From an uncultured Alphaproteobacteria bacterium (GTDB lineage: Bacteria; Pseudomonadota; Alphaproteobacteria; HIMB59), in NCBI GenBank assembly GCA_902619375.1, contig CACNEB010000001.1:62001-126000 (forward strand): DNA of 64,000 bases, read 5' to 3'. Under the pieces are notes generated by a model. It was not told the DNA's origin and searched no databases. It saw only the letters and a program-made list of their open reading frames with translations. The translations under genes were made by a program, and so were the position numbers. Positions within the stretch are counted from its first letter, which is position 1. Each line of letters starts with the position of its first letter. Positions 48,433-57,355 of this stretch are shown piece by piece.

Positions 48433-50177
48433 GCTAATGCCTGTGCTTGAAATATTTGACTCTTATAACTTCTAATATCTGCATATGCATCATAAATTTT
48501 ATCTTGTTTTCTAGCGCATAAAATAAAACCTTCGCTCCAGTCTGTAGTTTTAAGGCATTTATGTCCTTTTTTATTTAGTTGGGAAATATAGGGTGAAAGC
48601 CGCTCTTCCAATAATAATTGTTTCAAATTTGGATCATGTGGGTGAAAAAAAGCAGGTAAATGCTCTGATGAAACTCTTGGTTCATTTAATGCTTGGTCAA
48701 TAGACTTATTCGAAAATATATAATTCATTAAAAATTGTGCTTGCCATTGATCTTGAGCGTCACCACCCATTGTCCCACAACTTAAAATCTCTTTCTTTTT
48801 TTGATTGATAATTAAAGTAGGACTCAATGTTGTCCTTGGTTGTTGTTCAGGTGCTATAAAATTTACGTGACCTGGTTTTGATAAATAAAATGTCATTAAT
48901 CTATTACCTAAGGGAAATCCCAATTCATTAATCACTTCATTAGATCTTATCCATCCACCACTTGGTGTACACGAAATTGCATTATTATCTTTATCTATAA
49001 TACTTATATGAACAGTGCCAGCTCCCCATGGTTTAATGTCATTTTCTATTGGAAGTAATGATTTATTGGATAGGGGGCTACCAGGAATTATAGAGTCAAT
49101 TGCCTTCTCTTTAATTAATTGCATTCTTTTATTAAGGTAAGAGTCATTTAATAGGTGATTGGCTTTGATTTTTGAATTGTACTTACCAGTGAAATACATC
49201 TCTCTGTCAGCAAAAGTTAATTTTAAAATTTCTGTAAATTTATGAATATCACCAGCTGAATTAAGTGATTTAATTTTCTGTTTGTTGAGCATTTTCAACA
49301 TCATTAAACTAGTTAATCCTTGTCCCCAGAAATTAGTTTTATGAACTTGATAATCACCATATTTTTCTGAAATTGTTTTTTCAAATATGACATTAAAGTT
49401 TTCAAAATCCTCTTTTGAAAGAAGCCCTTCATTTTTTTGTGAATATTTTAAAATTGAGTTTGCAACATCGCCTTTGTAAAAAGCATCATGTAATTTATTA
49501 AATTTATTATTTCGAGATCCTGTGATTTTTTTTTCGTAATTTCCAAGATAATCTATTAAGTTTGTGTAAGCCGAATTTCTAAATAAACTTCCTAATTTTG
49601 GAATTTTATTATTTTTTAAATATAATTTTGCAGAATTTTTCCACTCTTTTATAAATTTACCTTTTAGACTTTTTAAGCCAAATTTATTTTGGTTTATTAT
49701 TCCAGTGTGTAAAGGATATCCTTCTTTTGCGTATTCTTTAGCATATTTAGAAATAGTCCTAAAATCTAGTTTGCCATATAATTGTAACATTCTAAAAATA
49801 CTAGAAAATGCTGCTGGAACTCCAGCACATAATATTCCCTCATCAGGAACTTCTGTGTATCCTCTTGTAACTAAATTTAAAAAATTAAATTTTTTAGGAG
49901 ATATAGTATTTCCATTTAAGACAAGAGGACTTTGGTCTTTAGGCTTTAAAATCATTACTCCTTCACCTCCCATGCCAAACATTTGAGGATTTACAAGCCC
50001 TTCAACTAACATAGCTCCAGCTGCAGCATCAAAGGCATTACCTTTATCATCATTTAAAATATTATGTGCAGTAATTGATGATAAATTTGAATGAGTTGCT
50101 ATGGCACCGTTAGTTCCAGAATAACTTGGTATAAAACTGTTAGAGCTATTATTTTCTATTCTATAAGATCTATTCAT
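48426..50177 (-). CDS. Gamma-glutamyltransferase family protein
   Basis: 583 residues of the Ntn-hydrolase GGT family. The nucleophile/processing site is T388 in WGAGTVHISIIDKDNNAIS (usual TTHxSVxD). The N-terminal segment GNAFDAAAGAMLVEGLVNPQMFGMGGEGVMI is characteristic. PRTTLSPTLI and GTMGGDAQDQWQAQFLMNY mark the small subunit. No signal peptide is visible, so the protein looks cytoplasmic, whereas E. coli Ggt is periplasmic. The substrate (glutathione or a gamma-glutamyl peptide) is open. Confidence 0.85.
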   Translation of the reverse strand: MNRSYRIENNSSNSFIPSYSGTNGAIATHSNLSSITAHNILNDDKGNAFDAAAGAMLVEGLVNPQMFGMGGEGVMILKPKDQSPLVLNGNTISPKKFNFLNLVTRGYTEVPDEGILCAGVPAAFSSIFRMLQLYGKLDFRTISKYAKEYAKEGYPLHTGIINQNKFGLKSLKGKFIKEWKNSAKLYLKNNKIPKLGSLFRNSAYTNLIDYLGNYEKKITGSRNNKFNKLHDAFYKGDVANSILKYSQKNEGLLSKEDFENFNVIFEKTISEKYGDYQVHKTNFWGQGLTSLMMLKMLNKQKIKSLNSAGDIHKFTEILKLTFADREMYFTGKYNSKIKANHLLNDSYLNKRMQLIKEKAIDSIIPGSPLSNKSLLPIENDIKPWGAGTVHISIIDKDNNAISCTPSGGWIRSNEVINELGFPLGNRLMTFYLSKPGHVNFIAPEQQPRTTLSPTLIINQKKKEILSCGTMGGDAQDQWQAQFLMNYIFSNKSIDQALNEPRVSSEHLPAFFHPHDPNLKQLLLEERLSPYISQLNKKGHKCLKTTDWSEGFILCARKQDKIYDAYADIRSYKSQIFQAQALAW

Positions 50178-50246
50178 TACAAATAATAATTTTAAGACAC
50201 TCCATAAGTTATTTCTTTTTTAAAAGATTGCATTATAAAGTTATAT

Positions 50247-50684
50247 ATGACCTGGAAGTTAATATCAAAATCTTCATACTCACAACTACTTGGAGAGTTA
50301 GAAACAAAATTAGAAAACAATCAACATAAGTATAGAATGACAGTTTCTGACAAGCATTTAAATTCTGGGAACTTTGCCCATGGTGGCTTTTTAATGTCTT
50401 TTTTGGATAATGTTATGGGTAATGCTGCCTATAAGTCATTTGGTAATAGACCATGTGTAACAATATCAATGAATACTCACTTTACTTTTTCTGCACAAAA
50501 AGGAGATGAGCTCATTGGAATTCCATCTATAGAGAGAATGACAAAAACACTTTGTTTTGTTAAATGCCAAGTATTTTCAAATAATGAAATTATTGTTTCA
50601 GGCAATGGTATTTGGAAGTTAGTTAAAACATCATCTATGAAAACTGTAAAAGACAAAAAATTAGATGACGATGGTGGTTGGTAA
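50247..50684 (+). CDS. Hotdog-fold thioesterase (PaaI-like)
   Basis: 145 residues. DKHLNSGNFAHGGFLMSFLDNVMGNAAY is the usual hotdog opening with HGG, followed by VTISMNTHFTFSAQKGDELIG and GNGIWKLVK. This is the 4HBT/PaaI group, which hydrolyses acyl-CoA thioesters. The acyl group is unknown. It stands alone, 69 bases from the divergent ggt, and 24 bases before the MFS gene. Confidence 0.85.
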   Translation: MTWKLISKSSYSQLLGELETKLENNQHKYRMTVSDKHLNSGNFAHGGFLMSFLDNVMGNAAYKSFGNRPCVTISMNTHFTFSAQKGDELIGIPSIERMTKTLCFVKCQVFSNNEIIVSGNGIWKLVKTSSMKTVKDKKLDDDGGW

Positions 50685-50708
50685 TAATTTAATAAATTAT
50701 AATTAATA

Positions 50709-51851
50709 TTGAAGATACAGATATCAGAAATTACTGCATGTAAGGCACTTTTTTTCTCTATTTCTTTTTTTGTGGGCCTTTGGGCAATTAGAATTCCAGA
50801 TATAAAAGATCAAATAAATGTTGACTATAGTGGTATGGGATATCTTTTTGTAATTTTTTCAATTGGCTCTGTTCTGACAATGATAGCCATGCCAAAAATA
50901 ATGCAACTCTATCCATCAAAAAAAATATCTCTTTTATCTGGATTTTTAATTTGTCTTTTATGGATGCTCATACCTTTTGCCCACTCATTCACATTAATGG
51001 CAATACTTAGTCTTATCTTTGGCGTTTGTTATGGACTTTTTGAAGTAATTCTTAATGTCCAAGCCACTTCTTTAGAAAAAAAATTAAATAAACCGATGCT
51101 GTCAGGCTTTCACGCATTTTGGAGTATTGGACTGTTGTCTGGATCGTTGTTAACAAGTTTATTCTTAGAATTTAAAATTAGTTTTTTTATAAATTCTCTT
51201 GTTTATATTGTTTTTTTAGCCCCATTAATTTTTTTTAGTAGTTTAACTATAGAAAATAATAAATCAGATCCATTATCTTTTTTTTCAATTTTTTTTAGTT
51301 GGCCCTTATTTCTTATAATTTTGGTTGTATTAGCTATCACGGCAGTTTTTTTGGAAGGGGGGACCGACTCCTGGGGGTCTTTATACATGAGAGATTACAT
51401 TAATGCAGACGGTTTCAATATTGGACTTGCTGCAATAGCCTTTAATGGAAGTATGGTTTTTGGAAGACTAATAGGAGATAAATTAAAACAAATGTTTGGT
51501 ATTTATAATTTTCTTGTTTTCTCAGTTTTAGGTTCATTAGTTGGTTCGTTAGTAATTGCATTTAGCAGTTCTTTATTTTTTGCGATAATTGGATTTATCA
51601 TAGCTGGTTTTTGTGTTTCTTCTGTTATTCCAATTTGTTACACGTATGGGTCCTCTATTAAAGGTGTTGACCCCACTGTCGGTATTTCAATTATTACAAT
51701 AGGCACATATGGGGTTTTCATGATAGCGCCTCCTACATTAGGTTATGTTGCAGATATGATAGGTATAGAATTTGTATACACACCAATGTTTATACTTTTT
51801 TTCATAGCAAGCATCATTGTAATTTTTCAAAAGAAATTATTCAAAAACTAA
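50709..51851 (+). CDS. MFS transporter
   Basis: 380 residues with about twelve hydrophobic segments. It begins with a TTG (KIQISEITACKALFFSISFFVGLWAIRIPDIK). The sequence GFHAFWSIGLLSGSLL and the second-half FNGSMVFGRLIGDKL resemble the YbjJ/FucP-type MFS branch. The direction and substrate are unknown. It is convergent with the DMT transporter and overlaps it by 4 bases. Confidence 0.8.
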   Translation: MKIQISEITACKALFFSISFFVGLWAIRIPDIKDQINVDYSGMGYLFVIFSIGSVLTMIAMPKIMQLYPSKKISLLSGFLICLLWMLIPFAHSFTLMAILSLIFGVCYGLFEVILNVQATSLEKKLNKPMLSGFHAFWSIGLLSGSLLTSLFLEFKISFFINSLVYIVFLAPLIFFSSLTIENNKSDPLSFFSIFFSWPLFLIILVVLAITAVFLEGGTDSWGSLYMRDYINADGFNIGLAAIAFNGSMVFGRLIGDKLKQMFGIYNFLVFSVLGSLVGSLVIAFSSSLFFAIIGFIIAGFCVSSVIPICYTYGSSIKGVDPTVGISIITIGTYGVFMIAPPTLGYVADMIGIEFVYTPMFILFFIASIIVIFQKKLFKN

Positions 51852-52720
51852 TTTTTTTTTAAAATTAATATATTTCCAAATAGAACAAGAAACGACCCAA
51901 TGTATAAATTTAAGTTCCATATCATACCTTCAAATATTGTAGAAATAATTAGTGCTATAAGTGGCATTATTATTGCAATGTACGCTGCATCATTGGCACC
52001 TATATTTTTTATTACTGAAAGATAAAGAATAAAACCGAATACACTTCCAAAAACAGATAAATATAGTAATGATATAATATACTTATAACTAAAATCAAAA
52101 TTTAATTCAGTACCAGTTATTAAAAGATAAATTAATAGTGATATAGAGCCATACAACATCCCATATCCTGTAACGACAACAACATTCAATTTAATTTTAG
52201 AGGTATACTCTGAAATTAAGTTACCAATAGATGCAAAATAAGTTGCCAATACACCAAGTAAAATCCCAATACTTGTGCTCTTTGATAATTCAAAATTAAT
52301 AATTTCATCATAAAATATGAAAAGTAATCCTAACGTTCCAATAAAACCTCCAACCAAAGTCATAATTTTTGGAAATTTACCTTTAAAAATAATATTATTA
52401 ACAACATTCATAAATAATATTGATGAAAAACAAAGAGCTACAAACCCACTAATTAGATGAACTGTGGATAGGTAAAACAATACATAGTTTATATTAAATA
52501 ATGATATACCTAGAGCAGCTATAAAAAAATGCTCCTTTAGAGTAAATTTAAGATTTATTTTTTTAAATATACAAAATATTAAAATTATTATTGATGATAA
52601 AAAAAACCGGTAAAAAACTGATGTCATTGGATCAACAATGCCAAGTTGAAATTTAATAATATACCAGGTAGGCCCCCAAACTATTAGTGTTGAAATAAAT
52701 AAAAATATTGTATTGTTCAC
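51848..52720 (-). CDS. EamA/DMT-family transporter
   Basis: 290 residues with ten hydrophobic helices in two EamA-like repeats: ISTLIVWGPTWYIIKFQLG and later GILLGVLATYFASIGNLISEY. The start codon is GTG at 52718-52720, two bases from the divergently oriented YajQ ATG. Removing the first 30 residues would lose helix 1, so the start must be near here. Probable amino acid or metabolite exporter, substrate unknown. Confidence 0.85.
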   Translation of the reverse strand: MNNTIFLFISTLIVWGPTWYIIKFQLGIVDPMTSVFYRFFLSSIIILIFCIFKKINLKFTLKEHFFIAALGISLFNINYVLFYLSTVHLISGFVALCFSSILFMNVVNNIIFKGKFPKIMTLVGGFIGTLGLLFIFYDEIINFELSKSTSIGILLGVLATYFASIGNLISEYTSKIKLNVVVVTGYGMLYGSISLLIYLLITGTELNFDFSYKYIISLLYLSVFGSVFGFILYLSVIKNIGANDAAYIAIIMPLIALIISTIFEGMIWNLNLYIGSFLVLFGNILILKKN

Positions 52721-52722
52721 TT

Positions 52723-53208
52723 ATGCCTTCTTTTGATGTTGTCTCGTCACCAGATATTCAAGAAATTGATAATGCCATCAATAATACAAAAAGAGAAGTT
52801 GATAATAGATTTGACTTTAAGAACACTAATTCAACAATCGAACGAAACGATTTTGCTATTACAATAGAGACAACGGACAATACTAAATTAACTCAATTTA
52901 ATGATATTTTAAAAAATAATATTGTAAGAAGAAAAATAGATCCAAAATTTATACACCTAAAATCAACTGAAACAGCTTCTGGAAACAGGGTAAGACAATT
53001 TATTGATATTTTGAATGGAATATCAAAAGAGGACTCAAAAAAAATAACAAATCTTGTAAAATCTTCAAAAGCAAAAGTTCAAGCTTCAATTAATGGAGAT
53101 GAAGTAAGAATTACTGGAAAGAAAAGAGATGATCTACAATCAATGATCGAATTGTTAAAATCAAGTGATATTAAAATTCCTTTACAGTTTCAAAATTTTA
53201 GAGATTAA
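52723..53208 (+). CDS. YajQ-family nucleotide-binding protein
   Basis: 161 residues from MPSFDVVSSPDIQEIDNAINNTKREVDNRFDFKNT, the standard YajQ opening, so I used the ATG at 52723 and not the track's TTG at 52708. The later SGNRVRQFIDILNGISKEDSKKI and VRITGKKRDDLQSMIELLK match the family. YajQ proteins bind nucleotides, and in some species cyclic di-GMP and act in regulation. The role here is not known. The 3' end overlaps the convergent deacylase gene by 11 bases. Confidence 0.93.
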   Translation: MPSFDVVSSPDIQEIDNAINNTKREVDNRFDFKNTNSTIERNDFAITIETTDNTKLTQFNDILKNNIVRRKIDPKFIHLKSTETASGNRVRQFIDILNGISKEDSKKITNLVKSSKAKVQASINGDEVRITGKKRDDLQSMIELLKSSDIKIPLQFQNFRD

Positions 53209-53716
53209 TCACTTCCATAGTCGTAAAGTCAATTAATCGCACAGTCGTAATTGTTTTTAAAAATTTAATACAATCCTCTGTTTTTACTTGAATTGTTTTA
53301 GTGTTGTCTAGTGGGTGAAAATTGCATAATTCATGATCATTGATTTTTTTATCTAAGTAAAAACTTACATCCTTATCTACATTATTAATTAAAGAGTAGG
53401 GACTAACAGAACCTGGTTTGACTCCAAGTTTATCATATAAATAATCTGCACTTCCAAAAGAGAGATTTCCTTGGCACTTTATAATGTTTTTGATAATTTT
53501 TAGGTCTACTTCAGTGCTATCTAAGCATGAAAGTAAGAAAAAATTTCTCTTTTTGTCCCTCAAAAAAAGATTTTTTGTATGCGCACCTTGCATATTCAAA
53601 TCCGATTTTAATTTGCTAGACTCTTCAACAGTAAAAAAAGCCTCGTGTTCAAAAAGTTTATATTCAACTTTTTGATCATTAAGTGCGGCTAATAAACTTT
53701 TTGCTTCTAATTTCAT
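53198..53716 (-). CDS. ProX/YbaK-type aminoacyl-tRNA deacylase
   Basis: 172 residues of the prolyl-tRNA editing family. Motifs are GAHTKNLFLRDKK, KLGVKPGSVSPYSLINN and FHPLDNTKTIQVKTEDCIKFL, close to ProXp-ala (PrdX), which removes alanine from mischarged tRNA-Pro. It is distinct from the second YbaK-type gene at 61.9 kb. It probably acts as a free-standing editing factor in the cytoplasm. It is divergent from the DctP-like gene. Confidence 0.85.
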   Translation of the reverse strand: MKLEAKSLLAALNDQKVEYKLFEHEAFFTVEESSKLKSDLNMQGAHTKNLFLRDKKRNFFLLSCLDSTEVDLKIIKNIIKCQGNLSFGSADYLYDKLGVKPGSVSPYSLINNVDKDVSFYLDKKINDHELCNFHPLDNTKTIQVKTEDCIKFLKTITTVRLIDFTTMEVINL

Positions 53717-53753
53717 TTTTATTTATAAAGTGTTATCTTATTTATATAAAAAT

Positions 53754-54836
53754 ATGAAAAAAAAAATTAATAGAAGAAATTTTATTAAAAAAGCTTCAAT
53801 TCCTGTATTGGGTGCAGCTGCACTTTCTAGTTTTAATGTACACGCAAGCACCATAACAGAGTTGAATATGGTCACATCATGGCCAGAGAATTTCCCTGGT
53901 ATAGGTTTAGGTGCAAACAGGTTGGCTCAGCGAATTGAGAACTTATCTAATAAAAGAATAAAAGTTAATGTTTACTCAGCTGGTGAATTAGTCCCACCGT
54001 TTGGAGTGTTTGATGCCGTATCATCTGGAACAGCTGATATATATCACTCAGCAGAGTTCTATTGGGGTGGAAAGAACAAAGCTTATCCTTTTTTTGCAGC
54101 AGTACCTTTTGGAATGACTGCCGAAGAATTTAACTCTTGGATATATTCAGGCAATGGTCAAGTACTATGGGATGAATTAGGTTCGAATTTTAATATAAAA
54201 CATTTTTTAGTCGGCAATACTGGATCTACATTATTTGGTTGGTTCAAAAACGAATTAAATAGTCTTGAGGATGTTGCTAAACTCAAAATAAGAAGCCCAG
54301 GTATGGGAGGAGATCTATTAAAGACTATGGGGGCAACTTCTATAAATATACCAGGAGGTGAAATTCTTCAGTCTTTAGCAAGTGGTGCTATAGACGCTGC
54401 AGACTGGTCCAATCCAGTTATGGACTTAGCTTTTGGTTTTTATAAAGTAACAAATTACTGTTATTATCCAGATTTTAAAAAACCTACAGTTTCTATTTCA
54501 TTAGGAATGAATTTAGATAAATGGAACTCTTTTGATAATGAAGCTAAGAGCATCATCGAGTATGCTTGTCAGTCAGAAAATCAAGAAATGTTGTCTGATT
54601 TTATGTACAAAGAGGTTGTGGCTATAAATAAATTGAGGTCACTGGGTGTAGAATTCAGGCAACTACCTAATGATATTGTTATTGAAGCCAAAAAAAATAT
54701 CAATGGTGTTTTAGATAATTATACAGATACCTCTCTTGGAAAAAAGATTAGGGATGATTATTTTCAATTTTTAGGTTTAAGAACTTCATATAAGGACTTT
54801 GATATTTCTAACTATTTGAATTTTAGAAAAATTTAA
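53754..54836 (+). CDS. TRAP-type solute-binding protein (DctP family), orphan
   Basis: About 360 residues from the ATG at 53754 (MKKKINRRNFIKKASIPVLGAAALSSFNVHA), whose RRNFIKK resembles a twin-arginine signal. The track's start is a TTG 24 bases upstream. The mature part begins LNMVTSWPENFPG and contains IRSPGMGGDLLKTMGATSINIPGGEILQSLASGAIDAADWSNP, the DctP-type binding core of the family for keto acids and mannonate-like ligands. No DctQ or DctM gene is adjacent. Confidence 0.85.
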   Translation: MKKKINRRNFIKKASIPVLGAAALSSFNVHASTITELNMVTSWPENFPGIGLGANRLAQRIENLSNKRIKVNVYSAGELVPPFGVFDAVSSGTADIYHSAEFYWGGKNKAYPFFAAVPFGMTAEEFNSWIYSGNGQVLWDELGSNFNIKHFLVGNTGSTLFGWFKNELNSLEDVAKLKIRSPGMGGDLLKTMGATSINIPGGEILQSLASGAIDAADWSNPVMDLAFGFYKVTNYCYYPDFKKPTVSISLGMNLDKWNSFDNEAKSIIEYACQSENQEMLSDFMYKEVVAINKLRSLGVEFRQLPNDIVIEAKKNINGVLDNYTDTSLGKKIRDDYFQFLGLRTSYKDFDISNYLNFRKI

Positions 54837-54838
54837 TA

Positions 54839-55408
54839 GTGTGTGGAAGATATTCGCTTAATCTTAAAGATAATCACTCTTCTTTTAAGAGTGAAACTAT
54901 AAATAACTTCAAATCAATATTTGATTATAAAAATGAAGATATTTGCCCTTCTAATAAAGCACCTATTGTCTTTACTCTAAACTCTAAATTTGTATTTAAA
55001 CAATCAAATTGGGGTTTGTCATTTGATTGGCTTCCTAAAGGAAAAACACTTTTCAATATTCGATCAGAGACAGTTCACGAAAAATCTTTCAGTAATAGTC
55101 TTATAACAAATAACCGCTGTTTAGTTCCTTTTAGTAGTTATTTTGAATGGATGAAAACCCATGAATTGAAAGAAAAATATAAATTATTTACCAAAACACC
55201 AGTCAGTTTTTTTGCAGGTGTCTATAAACTAATAGAAGATACTGTATATTTTTCAATTTTAACTAAATCCTCACTGGAAAATGTAGAATTTATTCACAAT
55301 AGAAACCCGGTCATTATTAATAAAAATAATGTAAGAAAATGGTTTTCGAACAGTTATGAAGAACTATTAGAATCTTCTGATGCCATAAATTATGAGTTAT
55401 TGAAATAG
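54839..55408 (+). CDS. SRAP domain protein (HMCES/YedK family)
   Basis: 189 residues starting GTG-TGT, so the mature N-terminus is the catalytic Cys2 (M-C-G-R-Y), as required for covalent binding of abasic sites in single-stranded DNA. NIRSETV and CLVPFSSYFEW (active-site asparagine and glutamate) and FIHNRNPVII (usual HxRMP histidine) are present. The start codon choice is fixed by the need for Cys at position 2. It lies 2 bases after the DctP-like stop. Confidence 0.92.
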   Translation: MCGRYSLNLKDNHSSFKSETINNFKSIFDYKNEDICPSNKAPIVFTLNSKFVFKQSNWGLSFDWLPKGKTLFNIRSETVHEKSFSNSLITNNRCLVPFSSYFEWMKTHELKEKYKLFTKTPVSFFAGVYKLIEDTVYFSILTKSSLENVEFIHNRNPVIINKNNVRKWFSNSYEELLESSDAINYELLK

Positions 55409-55627
55409 TTATTTTCTAAATTTAAAGAACGATAAAAGCTTTTCGATACCTGAAAAATGTTCCTCTAGTCTAGAATAAACTTTATCTATTTTATTTATAT
55501 GACCGTCTAATCTCTCATAGAGGTTATCAATTTTCTTATCAAGTTTGTTTAGCTTACTGTTTAGCTGTTTTATGCTATCAGAGTCGCTTGTTTTTGACTG
55601 CTTTTTTAACTTAATAACTTTGTTCAT
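55409..55627 (-). CDS. Small coiled-coil protein, function unknown
   Basis: 72 residues with regular heptads (IKQLNSKLNKLDKKIDNLYERLDGHINKIDKVYSRLEEHF). No membrane segment or known motif. The stop is directly adjacent to the convergent SRAP gene end. The charged coiled-coil pattern and its fit in a compact region make it more likely a real gene than a shadow; it is not recognised. Confidence 0.55.
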   Translation of the reverse strand: MNKVIKLKKQSKTSDSDSIKQLNSKLNKLDKKIDNLYERLDGHINKIDKVYSRLEEHFSGIEKLLSFFKFRK

Positions 55628-55679
55628 ATTTAAAATATATTAAATTTCTGATTTGTTTAAAGTATGACAAAACAACGCT

Positions 55680-56483
55680 TTAGGTAAATCTTAAATCAAC
55701 TTCAGGTATCCAGTTTTTAAGCTTTTCAATACGATTTTTGGGGGAAGGGTGTGTAGATAAAAACTCTGGTGGTGCGTTTCCTTTTTGTACTTCAGCCATT
55801 CGCTGCCAGACTTTATATGACTCATGATTATCGTATTTGGCCATTGTCATAAAAGCCAAGCCTAAATAGTCAGCCTCCGATTCTTGTAATCTGTTAAAAG
55901 GTAAAGATAGACCTAAATTTACTAAATAATCATCAGCTGAGGTACTCGAAAGAGCACCCTCTAAGGCAATATCCAAGATAGTAGTGCCTACATTTATTGC
56001 TAATGCTTGACTAGCCCTTTCAACACTATGGCGAGCAACCGCATGAGCAATTTCATGCCCCATTATTGAGGCCAAACCATCATTATTAGCAGCAACATCT
56101 AAGATACCTGTATAAAATGCTATTTTACCACCAGGCATACACCAAGCATTAAGTGTGTCCTTGTCATCAATTAAGATAAATTCCCAATTATAATTTTTTA
56201 TAGAGTCTGACTGACCCATTTTTAAAAAATACTCTTCTACTGACTCTGTAACTCTGAGACCTACCTCTCTTACTGCTCTAAAATTTTGCCCAGACTCTAT
56301 TAAATTTTCTTGTTTTTTGACTTGTTCGTAGGCTTGAAGAGCTTGTTTGTTGATACTTTCATCTGAAATAATAGAGAGTTGTTTACGATTTGTAATAGCT
56401 ACCTCAGTACAAGAAGGTAAAAATAAAGGTGCACAACAAGCACATGATAATTTTTTAATAAAATCTCGTCTTTTAAGATTCAT
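55680..56483 (-). CDS. M48-family metalloprotease lipoprotein
   Basis: 267 residues. The zinc site HEIAH is at 143-147 (IMGHEIAHAVARHS), and the third ligand is in ESEADYLGLAFM near 203. The N-terminus KRRDFIKKLSCACCAPLFLPSCTE combines a twin-arginine-like start and a cysteine-rich, probably lipidated end. It resembles the LoiP/BepA group of periplasmic quality-control proteases. Convergent-side neighbours are unrelated. Confidence 0.88.
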   Translation of the reverse strand: MNLKRRDFIKKLSCACCAPLFLPSCTEVAITNRKQLSIISDESINKQALQAYEQVKKQENLIESGQNFRAVREVGLRVTESVEEYFLKMGQSDSIKNYNWEFILIDDKDTLNAWCMPGGKIAFYTGILDVAANNDGLASIMGHEIAHAVARHSVERASQALAINVGTTILDIALEGALSSTSADDYLVNLGLSLPFNRLQESEADYLGLAFMTMAKYDNHESYKVWQRMAEVQKGNAPPEFLSTHPSPKNRIEKLKNWIPEVDLRFT

Positions 56484-56512
56484 GGTATTAATATAATCAA
56501 AAAGATATTCTT

Positions 56513-57355
56513 ATGACAACCTGTTATATTAACGGAAAATATAAACCTTTAAATCAATCGTATGTCAGTGTAACAGATAGAGGTTTTCAATTCTCTGATG
56601 GGGTTTATGAGGTCATTGCTGTATTCAAAGGTGAATTAGTAGATTTAAATCTTCATTTAAACAGATTGTTTGTTTCATTAAAAAAAATGAATATGAAAAT
56701 TAAACTCAATAGAAATCAAATTATTAGTATCACCAATAAAATCAAAAAATTAAATAATTTAAAAATGGGTATTATTTATATTCAAATTACAAGAGGGGAT
56801 CAAAACCCAAGGGAACATAAATACCCTGATAAACTTAAGCCTAATATTATTATATACTCAATTAATAAAAACTTTGAATATTTAAATAAGTTAGCACTAA
56901 AAGGTGTAAAAACATCTCTTTATCCAGATATAAGGTGGCATAGGTCAGATATTAAAAGTATTTCTCTATTAGGTAATGTTCTAGCTGCAAATCATGCTAA
57001 AAAGAATAAATCACATGAAGCAGTATTATTTGATAATAGAAATATGATAACTGAGGGTAATTCTTCAAGTATCTGGATTATAAAAAAAAATAAATGTATT
57101 ACGCACCCACTTAACTTTAGAATTTTAAAAGGATGTACAAGGCATAAATTAATATCAATCTTAAAAAAAAATAAATTTAAATTTGAAGAAAAAAAATTTT
57201 CTATCAAATCTCTTCTTTATGCAGATGAAGCATTCATGACAAGTGCTACTAATTTTGTAATGCCCATAGTTAAAGTTGATAAATTTACTATTTCAAACGG
57301 TAAGCCCGGTCTAAATACATTGAAGTTTCGTAATTTATTTATCAACGCAATATGA
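56513..57355 (+). CDS. D-amino-acid-transaminase-like class IV aminotransferase
   Basis: 280 residues of fold-type IV PLP enzyme. The opening YINGKYKPLNQSYVSVTDRGFQFSDGVYEVI, the PLP lysine in DIKSISLLGNVLA and EGNSSSIWII (phosphate-binding) fit D-alanine transaminase (Dat). FMTSATNFVMPI is the usual C-terminal segment. The branched-chain amino acid aminotransferase IlvE is the main alternative. It overlaps msrA by 4 bases. Confidence 0.83.
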   Translation: MTTCYINGKYKPLNQSYVSVTDRGFQFSDGVYEVIAVFKGELVDLNLHLNRLFVSLKKMNMKIKLNRNQIISITNKIKKLNNLKMGIIYIQITRGDQNPREHKYPDKLKPNIIIYSINKNFEYLNKLALKGVKTSLYPDIRWHRSDIKSISLLGNVLAANHAKKNKSHEAVLFDNRNMITEGNSSSIWIIKKNKCITHPLNFRILKGCTRHKLISILKKNKFKFEEKKFSIKSLLYADEAFMTSATNFVMPIVKVDKFTISNGKPGLNTLKFRNLFINAI

